Shown: piece by piece, positions 12,202 through 20,558 of the stretch
How the letters are laid out: every line of letters begins with the position of its first letter
How positions within the stretch are numbered: the stretch's first letter is position 1
NCBI RefSeq assembly: GCF_001469165.1
Contig: NZ_JABX01000025.1
Span: 22,157 to 86,156 of the forward strand
Length of the DNA: 64,000 nucleotides
Origin: Thiohalocapsa sp. ML1
Lineage (GTDB): Bacteria; Pseudomonadota; Gammaproteobacteria; Chromatiales; Chromatiaceae
Direction of reading: 5' to 3'
Made by a program: the position numbers and the translations under genes
Notes under the pieces: generated by a model
Seen by the model: only the letters and a program-made list of their open reading frames with translations
What the model was told of the DNA's origin: nothing
Databases searched by the model: none

Positions 12202-12912
12202 ATGCCAGATGGCCCGCCGTTTGAGCTGTTCGGAGCCTCGCACCTGTGGACGCTTGGGCTGATCGCCGCCATCGGCATCTTGCTGCCGCTTGCGGTGCGG
12301 CGCCTGCGCCCGTCGGCGGCCGGCGCGGTGGCGGTGGCGCTTGCGCTGCTGATGCTCGGGCAGGAGGTGGCGGACCTGACGGTGCAGTTCCGACACCGGG
12401 GGCCGTCGGTGCACCTGTTGCCGCTGCATCTGTGCTCGCTCGCGCTGTTCATTACCGCCTGGGCGCTGGTGTCGCGGCGCCCGCGGGTCTTTGAGGTGGC
12501 CTACTTCTGGGCCTTTGCCGGCACGACCCAGGCGCTGCTGACGCCGGACCTCGCCGCGGGCTTTCCGGCGCCTGGCTACCTCTTCTTCTTCGCCGGGCAC
12601 GGGCTCGTGGTCATCGGCGTGCTCTACGGCGTGATTGCGCTCGGCTTGCGGCCGGTGCCGCGCTCCATCTGGCGGGTGACGCTCATCACGCTCGCGCTGG
12701 CCGCGGTCATCTTCGGCATCAACGCCTGGCTCGGCACGAATTTTCTGTACCTGATGGCCAAGCCGCCGGGGCCCTCGCTGCTGGACTGGTTCGGACCCTG
12801 GCCGTGGTACTGGATCGGGCTGCTGCTGGTTGGGTTGGTGTCCTTCGGCCTGCTCTACCTGCCCTTCCTACTGCTCGACCTCGCGCGGCGACCACGGCAC
12901 GGCCAGCGCTGA
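12202..12912 (+). CDS. YwaF/TIGR02206-like integral membrane protein
   Basis: 236 residues with about seven hydrophobic segments. Conserved-looking pieces include LPLHLCSLALF, YFWAFAGTTQALLTPDL, GINAWLGTNFLYLMAKPP and FGPWPWYW, which match my recollection of the TIGR02206 (YwaF) family. Function of the family is not established. The start ATG is preceded immediately by the TTTGAAG array with no spacer, so the ribosome-binding site must be repeat-derived (GTGTGAAAG). It lies between the two leuA genes on the same strand, but nothing links it to leucine synthesis. Confidence 0.8.
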   Translation: MPDGPPFELFGASHLWTLGLIAAIGILLPLAVRRLRPSAAGAVAVALALLMLGQEVADLTVQFRHRGPSVHLLPLHLCSLALFITAWALVSRRPRVFEVAYFWAFAGTTQALLTPDLAAGFPAPGYLFFFAGHGLVVIGVLYGVIALGLRPVPRSIWRVTLITLALAAVIFGINAWLGTNFLYLMAKPPGPSLLDWFGPWPWYWIGLLLVGLVSFGLLYLPFLLLDLARRPRHGQR

Positions 12913-13245
12913 CCCGGACGGGACCCGCTCAACCTGGCGTCTGCTGCTTGACCGGCGTCAGGCGCGGCTCCGCTGTTGCTTATTTTGGCCAATACTTGGC
13001 AGATTATTGCCCACTCCGGCCATCACGCAGGCATATTCGCAATCCTCTGCCGCCTGCGGAAGCGCAAACTTTCCCCGTCGGCCACAAGCCGACCCGCGGG
13101 CCAGCCCACCAGGCAAGACCCAGCGTTCAGTGGCCTCGCGGCCCCGCATCGCAACCCGGCGCGGACCGCACCAACGGCGAATCTGACGTTCGTTGACAAG
13201 GCGAGACGTGTAGATGAAGCGCGTTTTCGGCGAGACCGGAGCGAA
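12913..13245. other. Intergenic stretch without recognised features
   Basis: About 330 bases between the YwaF-like gene and the repeat block before the second leuA. It is less GC-rich in part (around 12975-13050). No open frame with protein-like composition, RNA gene or clear hairpin was found. Confidence 0.6.
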
Positions 13246-13285
13246 GGGCCGAGGGCCGAGGGAGCCCTCCCTTCGCCCTTGGCCC
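13246..13285. repeat. GGGCCGA heptad hairpin
   Basis: Two GGGCCGA units are followed by partly complementary CTTCGCCCTTGGCCC. The same heptad inverted pair occurs in the 127-bp repeats at 18607 and 47637 and in extended form at 35868. It runs directly into the CTAGCCC array. Confidence 0.7.
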
Positions 13286-13385
13286 TAGCCCCTAGCCCCT
13301 AGCCGCTAGCCCCTAGCCCCTAGCCCCTAGCCCCTAGCCCCTAGCCCCTAGCCCCTAGCCCCTAGCCCCTAGCCCCTAGCCCCTG
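13283..13385. repeat. Heptad array CTAGCCC
   Basis: About 14 units of CTAGCCC, one of them CTAGCCG. It ends 4 bases before the ATG of the second leuA gene at 13390, so the region where a ribosome-binding site should lie is repeat sequence. Confidence 0.95.
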
Positions 13386-13389
13386 ACCC

Positions 13390-15069
13390 ATGTTTGACCA
13401 TCGCAAATATCGCCCCGCCCCGACCATCCGGCTCCCGGACCGCACCTGGCCGGACCGCACCATAACCCATGCCCCGCGCTGGGCCAGCGTGGACCTTCGC
13501 GACGGCAATCAGGCGCTCTTGGCGCCGATGAACGTCGCGCAGAAGCAGGCGCTGTGGCGGCTGCTGCTGGAGATCGGGCTAAAGGAGATCGAGGTGGGCT
13601 TCCCATCCGCGAGCCAGCCGGACCACGACTTCGTGCGCTGGCTCATCGAGGAGCGCCAGATCCCGGACGACGTCACCATCCAGGTGCTGACGCAGGCCCG
13701 CGAGGAGCTGATCCAACGCACCTTCGCCGCCCTCGACGGCGTGCCGCGCGCCATCGTGCACGTCTACAACTCCACGTCGCCGGTGCAGCGGGAATGGGTG
13801 TTCGGCACCGACCGCGCCGGCGTCAAGGCCATCGCCGCGCAGGGCGCGGAGCTGGTGCAGCAGGAGGCGGCCAAGTACCCGGGCACGGACTGGACCTTCC
13901 AGTACTCGCCGGAGAGCTTCTCGCAGACGGAGCCGGACTACGCGGTGGAGGTCGTGAACGCCGTCATCGACGTCTGGCAGCCGACGCCGGAGCGCCCCTG
14001 CATCATCAACCTGCCGGCGACGGTGGAGTCCACGAGCCCGAACCTGTTCGCGGACCAGGTGGAATGGTTCTGCCGCCACGTGGCGCGGCGCGACGCCGTG
14101 GTCGTGTCTTTGCACACGCACAACGACCGCGGCGGCGCGGCGGCGGCGGCGGAGCTGGGCCTGCTGGCCGGCGCGGATCGGCTGGAGGGCACGCTGCTCG
14201 GCAACGGCGAGCGCACCGGCAACATGGACCTCATTACCGTGGCGATGAACCTCTACAGCCAGGGCGTGGATCCGCGGCTCGACCTCAGCAACCCGGATCG
14301 CATCATCGACGTGACGGAGCAGTGCACCGGCATCGCCTGCCATCCGCGCCATCCGTGGGTGGGGGAGCTGGTCTACACGGCCTTCTCCGGCAGCCACCAG
14401 GACGCCATCGGCAAGTCGCTCCGCCACCAGCGCGCCGATGCCGAGCAGCCCTGGCAGGTGGCCTATCTGCCCATCGATCCGGCGGACTTGGGCCGCAGCT
14501 ACGAGGCCGTGATCCGCGTCAACAGCCAGTCCGGCAAGGGCGGCATCGCCTTCGTGCTGGAGCGCGACTTCGGGCTCAACCTGCCGCGCTGGATGCAGCA
14601 GGCGCTCGCACCCATCGTGCAGCAGGAGAGCGAGCGGCGCGGCGGCGTCATCGACGCGGCGCGCATCCATGCGCTGTTTCGCGAGCACTTCGTCCGCGAC
14701 CAGGCGCCGGCCCGGCTCACCGGCTACCGGCTGAACAGGAACGGCCACGACGGCATCGAGGCGCGCATCCGCATCGACGGCGCCGAGCAGCGCATCACCG
14801 GCAGCGGCGACGGCACCATCGCCGCCTTTGCCGATGCCTGGAAGCGTGCTTTCGGCACCCCCGTCAACGTGCTGGACTACCAGGAGCACGCCATCGGCGC
14901 CGGCACCGATGCCGAGGCTGCGGCCTATGTGCTGCTGGACGTGGACGGCCGGCAGGTGCCGGGGGCCGCGCTGGACACGGACACCCTCGGGGCGTCGCTG
15001 AAGGCCGTGCTGTCGGCGCTGAACCGTGCCGGTGGTGGCGCCGGCTTGCAGCCGGCAGTCGATCCCTGA
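13390..15069 (+). CDS. leuA: 2-isopropylmalate synthase, LeuA2 (yeast-like) subfamily
   Basis: 559 residues. The catalytic barrel shows WASVDLRDGNQALLAPM, VGFPSASQPDHDFVR, LHTHNDRGGAAAAAE (metal-binding HxH) and LLGNGERTGN, which distinguish the LeuA2 subfamily from the classical one. The C-terminal regulatory domain follows and ends about residue 550. The reaction is the same as for the type 1 enzyme 1.4 kb upstream. Having both types side by side suggests different leucine feedback or a different 2-oxoacid substrate, which cannot be told from sequence. The start follows the CTAGCCC array by 4 bases with no recognisable Shine-Dalgarno. Confidence 0.92.
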   Translation: MFDHRKYRPAPTIRLPDRTWPDRTITHAPRWASVDLRDGNQALLAPMNVAQKQALWRLLLEIGLKEIEVGFPSASQPDHDFVRWLIEERQIPDDVTIQVLTQAREELIQRTFAALDGVPRAIVHVYNSTSPVQREWVFGTDRAGVKAIAAQGAELVQQEAAKYPGTDWTFQYSPESFSQTEPDYAVEVVNAVIDVWQPTPERPCIINLPATVESTSPNLFADQVEWFCRHVARRDAVVVSLHTHNDRGGAAAAAELGLLAGADRLEGTLLGNGERTGNMDLITVAMNLYSQGVDPRLDLSNPDRIIDVTEQCTGIACHPRHPWVGELVYTAFSGSHQDAIGKSLRHQRADAEQPWQVAYLPIDPADLGRSYEAVIRVNSQSGKGGIAFVLERDFGLNLPRWMQQALAPIVQQESERRGGVIDAARIHALFREHFVRDQAPARLTGYRLNRNGHDGIEARIRIDGAEQRITGSGDGTIAAFADAWKRAFGTPVNVLDYQEHAIGAGTDAEAAAYVLLDVDGRQVPGAALDTDTLGASLKAVLSALNRAGGGAGLQPAVDP

Positions 15070-15114
15070 GAGCGGCAGCGCCGCGTGCGACCACCGCCCA
15101 AGGCGGGCGGACAC

Positions 15115-15882
15115 TCAGCGCCCGAGTGCAGCGATGAGCCCGTCCACGCCCCGTCCTGCCGCCAGCGCCGCGAACGCCGGGCGCTGCAGCCCGATGAGTC
15201 CGACGCCGTCGAGGCTCGCATCAAAGAGCCGCCAACCCGCGGTGCTGTGGCGCAGGTGCAGGTGGAGCCGCAGCGCCGGCCAGCCGCGGGCACTCACCAG
15301 CACCGGCACGACGGCGCGCTCGGCGCCATCGGCGCCGGCCCGCACGCGCCCGGCGAGCGGGCGGAGCTGCCAGTCGTCGAGCGCCCGCAGCCGTACCCCG
15401 TGCCGACTCACCAGGTGCCGCGCCAGCGCCTGCTGCAGCGCGGCGCGCTGCCCCACCGTGGCCGCATGCCAATGCCCGCCGAGCAGGCGCCGGCTGATCT
15501 CGGGCAGGTCGAGGTGCGTCGTGAGCGGTGCCGCGATGCGCAGGAGCTCAGCCGCATCGGGCTCGGGCAGCGCCCGCGCGGCCGCGACTGCGCCCGCCAG
15601 GTCCCGCCCTGCCTGCTCCACGGCGGCCGCGGCCGCCGCGGCGCCGGCGACCGAGGCGGTGGTGATCGCCGGGGAACCGGCGCCGGGCGGCGCCTCGTTG
15701 CGCGGGGTCATCCCCGCCGCCGCGGCCACGAGCGCAGTCCCGGCCAGCAGCAGCGCCCAATGCAGCGCCGGCCGCCGACGCAGACGCTCCCAGGAGCGCG
15801 GCAGCAGGCCGCGCGGAGGCCGCTGCTGAGAGCAGCAGACCTGCCCATGGTCGGCAGTGTCCAGGTCAGTCCGATGCGCCAT
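15115..15882 (-). CDS. MlaC-like phospholipid-binding periplasmic protein
   Basis: 255 residues from ATG 15882. After a basic N-terminus, a hydrophobic segment (LHWALLLAGTALVAAAAG) could be an uncleaved anchor or signal peptide. The body resembles the MlaC/Ttg2D family: DLPEISRRLLGGHWHAATVGQRAALQQALARHLV is split between the characteristic (I)-x-R-x-LLGxxW and T-x2-QR-x2 positions. MlaC shuttles phospholipids across the periplasm. No mlaA, B, D, E or F is nearby; instead it sits 26 bases after a thioredoxin gene on the same strand. It is a divergent member, so the transported ligand is uncertain. Confidence 0.72.
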   Translation of the reverse strand: MAHRTDLDTADHGQVCCSQQRPPRGLLPRSWERLRRRPALHWALLLAGTALVAAAAGMTPRNEAPPGAGSPAITTASVAGAAAAAAAVEQAGRDLAGAVAAARALPEPDAAELLRIAAPLTTHLDLPEISRRLLGGHWHAATVGQRAALQQALARHLVSRHGVRLRALDDWQLRPLAGRVRAGADGAERAVVPVLVSARGWPALRLHLHLRHSTAGWRLFDASLDGVGLIGLQRPAFAALAAGRGVDGLIAALGR

Positions 15883-15908
15883 CCGTCGCACAAGCAACGG
15901 GTCGCGGA

Positions 15909-16295
15909 TCAGGCCGCCGCGTCCCCTGCCATGTCGGCCAGGTGGGCTGCGAGCCACTCGCGCACCTGGTGCGTCGAGCGCGAGCCGCTGAAGCGTCCAC
16001 GCTCCTCGCCGTCCTGGAACAGGATCACGGTCGGAAAGCCCCGCAGCCGGAACTGGCCCGCGAGCTTCATGTTCTCGCCCTCGTCCACCTCGACCTTGGC
16101 GAGGCGCAGCGCACCCCGGTACTCGTCGACGACCCGGTTCAGATGCGGACTGAGCTGATGGCAGGGCGCACACCATTCCGCCCAGAAGTCCACGAGGACG
16201 GGCTGTTGGTGCGACGCGGCGAGCACGTCCGGCTCGAATCGCTCGACATCGACATCGAAGGCGTACGGACTCTCAACGAGGGTATGAAACAACAT
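15909..16295 (-). CDS. Thioredoxin-fold protein (WCAPC)
   Basis: 128 residues with a single thioredoxin domain: VLVDFWAEWCAPCHQLSP with the redox pair in WCAPC, and cis-Pro in RGFPTVILF. No signal peptide is seen, so it is cytoplasmic. It is a little longer than thioredoxin 1 at both ends, close to the N-terminal part of the YbbN (CnoX) chaperedoxin, but the TPR part of CnoX is absent. It is likely co-transcribed with the MlaC-like gene downstream. Function beyond thiol-disulfide exchange cannot be told. Confidence 0.85.
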   Translation of the reverse strand: MLFHTLVESPYAFDVDVERFEPDVLAASHQQPVLVDFWAEWCAPCHQLSPHLNRVVDEYRGALRLAKVEVDEGENMKLAGQFRLRGFPTVILFQDGEERGRFSGSRSTHQVREWLAAHLADMAGDAAA

Positions 16296-16317
16296 GGCCT
16301 GAAGATCCGTGGGCTGT

Positions 16318-16360
16318 GGGTTATCGGTTGGGGGTTGGGGTTGGTTGGCTGGGTTGTGAG
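16318..16360. repeat. Short GGTTGGGG repeat
   Basis: A G- and T-rich run (GGTTGGGGGTTGGGGTTGG and onwards) about 25 bases upstream of the thioredoxin start. On the thioredoxin mRNA strand it is C/A rich. Probably a small simple repeat of the same kind as the heptad arrays. Confidence 0.5.
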
Positions 16361-16423
16361 ATTGTAGTGCGCGCCACAGGCGTAGCGCTGGTCATAGCGC
16401 ACCATTTTGCCCTGAATAGTTGA

Positions 16424-17638
<1,215 letters not shown>

Positions 17639-17641
17639 ACC

Positions 17642-18478
17642 ATGGACCATTACGCCGTCATCGGCAACCCCATCGCCCACAGCAAGTCGCCGCTGATCCA
17701 CGCCGCCTTTGCGCGCCAGACCGGGCAGCGGTTGGACTACCGGCGCATCCTAGGCAGCCGCGAGGACTTCGCGGGTGATGTGCGCGCCTTCGTCGCCGAC
17801 GGCGGTCGCGGGCTCAACGTCACCGTACCGTTCAAGCAGGAGGCCTGGGCGCTGCTCGGCGACCGCAGCCCGCGCGCCGAGGCCGCCGGCGCCGTCAACA
17901 CCATCATCGTGCTGGATGGCGGGCTGCTGCGCGGCGACAACACCGACGGCGTCGGGCTGGTGCGGGACCTCGCCGGCAACCAAGGCTTCGACTTCACCGG
18001 CCAGCGCGTGCTGCTGCTCGGCGCCGGCGGCGCCGCCCGCGGTGTGCTCGGCGCGTTGCTGGAGGCCGGCCCGGGCCGGCTCGTCGTCGCCAATCGCACC
18101 GCATCCCGCGCCGTGGCGTTGGCCGCGGCGGCGGCGGACGCACGCGTGTCGGGCAGCGGGCTCGATGCCCTTGCGGGGCAAAGCTTCGATCTCATTATTA
18201 ACGCCACCTCAAGCGGCCTGGACGGCGACGTGCCGGCGCTGCCGGACGGGCTCCTCGCCGCCGGCGGCTGGACCTACGACATGCTCTACGGCGACGCCCC
18301 GACGCCCTTCTGCAACTGGGGCGAGGCCCAGGGCGCCGCGCGCACGCTGGATGGGCTCGGCATGCTGGTGGAGCAGGCCGCAGAGTCCTTCCGGCTCTGG
18401 CGCGGCGTCGCACCCGACACGGCGCCGGTCATCGCGATGCTGCGCGCGGGCGGGATCGAGACGAAGTTTGAAGGGTGA
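17642..18478 (+). CDS. aroE: Shikimate dehydrogenase (NADP+)
   Basis: 278 residues. It reduces 3-dehydroshikimate to shikimate in aromatic amino acid synthesis. Seen are the shikimate-binding SKSPLIH, the catalytic K65 in NVTVPFK, the NADP loop LLGAGGAARGV with NRT for the 2'-phosphate, and GLGMLVEQAAESF near the end. The N-terminus MDHYAVIGNP fixes the start at 17642, directly after the repeat block. The last codons K-F-E-G and TGA come from the TTTGAAG repeat, showing the repeat has replaced the original end. Confidence 0.95.
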   Translation: MDHYAVIGNPIAHSKSPLIHAAFARQTGQRLDYRRILGSREDFAGDVRAFVADGGRGLNVTVPFKQEAWALLGDRSPRAEAAGAVNTIIVLDGGLLRGDNTDGVGLVRDLAGNQGFDFTGQRVLLLGAGGAARGVLGALLEAGPGRLVVANRTASRAVALAAAAADARVSGSGLDALAGQSFDLIINATSSGLDGDVPALPDGLLAAGGWTYDMLYGDAPTPFCNWGEAQGAARTLDGLGMLVEQAAESFRLWRGVAPDTAPVIAMLRAGGIETKFEG

Positions 18479-18529
18479 AGGGTGAAGGGTGAAGGGTGAA
18501 GTTTGAAGGGTGAAGTTTGAAGTTTGAAG
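18463..18529. repeat. Heptad array TTTGAAG/GGTGAAG
   Basis: About nine 7-base units, oriented like the array after leuA. It supplies the final codons and TGA stop of aroE and passes into a degenerate GATCGAAATCGG stretch related to the 12-base element. Confidence 0.93.
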
Positions 18530-18606
18530 TCGGGATCGAAATCGGGGTCGGTATCGCAATCTTTCTAAGCGCATCGGGAGCGAAGCGATGCCGGACTGCA
18601 AGTCCC

Positions 18607-18733
18607 GCAGGCAAAAGGGCCGAGGGCCAAGGGAGCCCGCCTCGGCCCTTGACCCGTGGTTCCATGCGCCGACGAGCGGGCTGCGCAAGACGAGGCGCCG
18701 TGCCCTGGTCGGTCTGAGGCTCTGCCTCGCTAG
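18607..18733. repeat. 127-bp dispersed repeat, copy A
   Basis: Nearly identical over its full length to 47637-47762, same orientation, with about ten differences. Its left part holds the GGGCCGA heptad inverted pair; the right part (GCGGGCTGCGCAAGACGAGG onward to GGCTCTGCC) is unique sequence. No open frame or transposase is associated. It is followed directly by a CTAG array. Confidence 0.9.
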
Positions 18734-18872
18734 CCCCCAGCTCCTAGCCCCTAGCTCCTAGCTCCTAGCCCCTAGCCCCTAGCTCCTAGCTCCTAGCTCC
18801 TAGCTCCTAGCTCCTAGCTCCTAGCTCCTAGCCCCTAGCCCCTAGCCCCTAGCCCCTAGCCCCTAGCCCCTC
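18730..18872. repeat. Heptad array CTAGCTC/CTAGCCC
   Basis: About 19-20 units, mixed CTAGCCC and CTAGCTC. It ends two to three bases before the ATG of the next gene (18875), so that gene too has no ordinary ribosome-binding site. Confidence 0.95.
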
Positions 18873-18874
18873 AC

Positions 18875-19573
18875 ATGCAAATGCCAGCCCCCGTCGAGCT
18901 CCCTTTCACCCACAAGCCTGGCCGGCGCGAGCGCCATCTGCGCCGCCGGCACGGGAATCCGCTCTTCGCCTGGCCGCCGGAGGACGTCGCCCCCGAGCGG
19001 CTGCTGGAGGCGCAGCGCCTGGATCACGAGGAGATGGAGGCCTTCCGCGAGTCCTTCCGCGACCTCGTGCAGCGCGCCATCGACCTGCCGCCGGACGCGG
19101 GCAGCGAGCCGCTGCTGGCCCTCAAGGCCGATCTGGAGCGGCACTACGAGCAGGCTTGCGGCCTGCCGGAGGACCAGTCCGAGCCCAAGGCGGCGCTGGC
19201 CAAGCTCATCGATGTCATCATGCGCACGCTGCGTCGCCACACCGGCGAAGACAGCCTCGCGCAGCAGGAGCTGGCCGACGAAGCCACCGCCCGGGACATC
19301 CACTTCCGCCTGCTGGCGCAGCCCCTGGTGGCGGACTTGCTGCACCCGGACAGCCCCATTGCGCCGCAGGCACTGACGCCGTCGCTGCTGGCCGCAAGCG
19401 ATGCCGAGTTTGCCGCCGCCTGCGGGCTCTTCGCCGGCCCGCAGCTCGTGGTCATCGTCGATGAGGCCGACGCACTGACGGCGCGCCTTGCCGGGCTTGG
19501 CGTAGACATCAGCCATCTCGCCGGCCGCATCGACCAACTGCGCCAGGCCGCCGGGGCGGCGTATGGGCATTGA
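18875..19573 (+). CDS. Conserved-looking cytoplasmic protein of unknown function
   Basis: 232 residues, mostly helical and acidic, with no signal peptide or membrane segment. The N-terminus is rich in Arg (RRERHLRRRHGNP). No family is recognised. A second ATG (18881, third residue) is an alternative start. The gene overlaps the next by 11 bases, so the two are probably translated together. Base and codon use are like the housekeeping neighbours. The mixed charge and helical periodicity fit a structural or binding role, but nothing catalytic can be seen. Confidence 0.65.
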   Translation: MQMPAPVELPFTHKPGRRERHLRRRHGNPLFAWPPEDVAPERLLEAQRLDHEEMEAFRESFRDLVQRAIDLPPDAGSEPLLALKADLERHYEQACGLPEDQSEPKAALAKLIDVIMRTLRRHTGEDSLAQQELADEATARDIHFRLLAQPLVADLLHPDSPIAPQALTPSLLAASDAEFAAACGLFAGPQLVVIVDEADALTARLAGLGVDISHLAGRIDQLRQAAGAAYGH

Positions 19574-20261
19574 TCGCCGCGGCGCCCCGCCACGGCACCG
19601 CGTTTGGCCGCCGGCACGCGCGGGCCTGCTGGCCGGGCTGCTCGCCGTCGGCGCTTTATCCGGGGCAGCCGCCGCCCCGGACCAGGCGAAGGAGCCGGCG
19701 CCCGTCGTGCGTCCGCCGCTCGTGGACAAGTGGCTGCCGAACGACTGGTGGACGCCAGAGCAGGTCGTGAGCGGCCGGCTCAATGACGACGACTACGACG
19801 ACCTCGCCGTGGTGGTGCAGCGGCGCATCGAGGCCCCCGAAGACCCGAAGTTCCCGCGCGGCTCGCGGGCGCTCTTCGTGCTGTACGGGACCGCCGACGG
19901 GCGCTGGCGGCGCGGCGAGCTGGTGCCGGGCCTGCTCCCCTGCGGCGAGTGCAGCAGCGCGCTCAGCGGCACCATCGGCGCCGCCCTGTTCGACCTTCGC
20001 ATCACCCCGGACGGCGTGCTGGAGCTGGGTTGGGTGGCGCGCGACCGCGGCACCAAGGCCGTCAGGCTCACCATCGGCTGGGACCGCACCTTCCGCGCCC
20101 TCGGCCTCTACGTGGACGAGGTGCAGCTCTTGCGCCCCCGCGGCGGGCGGAGCCGGGTGCGGCGCGACTATCGGGCCGGCCGCATGTGGGTGGACGGCGT
20201 CGCCGAGGACATGCCGGCGCGCTTCATCCCCATCGGTGAGGTATCCGCATCCCAGTATTGA
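19563..20261 (+). CDS. Secreted protein of unknown function
   Basis: 232 residues. A basic start, a hydrophobic segment (AGLLAGLLAVGALSGAAAA) and an Ala-rich cleavage site indicate export to the periplasm. The mature part has an acidic DDDYDDLAVVV stretch that resembles an FG-GAP-like or calcium-binding loop, and a Cys pair in LLPCGECSS. No firm family assignment. It overlaps the upstream unknown gene by 11 bases and is followed at 15 bases by a small antitoxin gene. Confidence 0.65.
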   Translation: MGIDRRGAPPRHRVWPPARAGLLAGLLAVGALSGAAAAPDQAKEPAPVVRPPLVDKWLPNDWWTPEQVVSGRLNDDDYDDLAVVVQRRIEAPEDPKFPRGSRALFVLYGTADGRWRRGELVPGLLPCGECSSALSGTIGAALFDLRITPDGVLELGWVARDRGTKAVRLTIGWDRTFRALGLYVDEVQLLRPRGGRSRVRRDYRAGRMWVDGVAEDMPARFIPIGEVSASQY

Positions 20262-20275
20262 GTCCGGAGAACAGC

Positions 20276-20482
20276 ATGTTGTCGGTCAACGCAATCTACG
20301 AGAACGGCAGCATCAGGCTGCTCGAAGACATTCCCGGGGTGCAGCGTGCAAAGGTCATCGTGACCGTGGTCGAGGAGTTTGAGACGGCCAGCGAGTCTCT
20401 GGATGCCTCATCGTTCGACGATCTGGTCGGCGCCGTGTGTGCCCGTGAAGATGGCTCGTCGGGATCGGGATCGCGATTCTGA
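20276..20482 (+). CDS. AF2212/DUF2281-like antitoxin, C-terminus altered
   Basis: 68 residues from ATG 20276, preceded by GGAG at 7 bases. The N-terminal MLSVNAIYENGSIRLLEDIP is typical of the AF2212-like antitoxin family (beta-barrel DNA binders paired with PIN toxins). The SFDDLVGAV motif normally starts the toxin-binding tail. Here the tail becomes DGSSGSGSRF and stops at the edge of the 12-base repeat element, so it seems overwritten. No PIN toxin follows. It is an orphan and possibly degraded antitoxin. Confidence 0.7.
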   Translation: MLSVNAIYENGSIRLLEDIPGVQRAKVIVTVVEEFETASESLDASSFDDLVGAVCAREDGSSGSGSRF

Positions 20483-20552
20483 GTCGTGCAGGGTCGATTT
20501 CGATAGCGATTTCGATAGCGATTTCGATAGCGATTTCGATTTCGATGGTCCA
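20461..20552. repeat. GATTTCGATAGC element, copy 2 (about four units)
   Basis: Contains GAGTCGTGCA followed by GATTTCGATAGC in about four tandem units, the last shortened. It fills the gap between the orphan antitoxin and the last gene of the antiporter operon (stop at 20559). Copies 1 and 3 have one and about three units. Confidence 0.9.
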
Positions 20553-20558
20553 ACGTCG

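Noticed and set aside
11898..12452. Minus-strand frame across the TTTGAAG array (repeating F-K-L-H-T-S-N)
   Set aside because: It arises because the reverse of the repeat is stop-free; the protein would be only repeat translation plus antisense of the YwaF-like gene.
13283..13385. CTAGCCC array considered as a CRISPR
   Set aside because: Units are 7 bases and contiguous, with no spacers and no cas genes.
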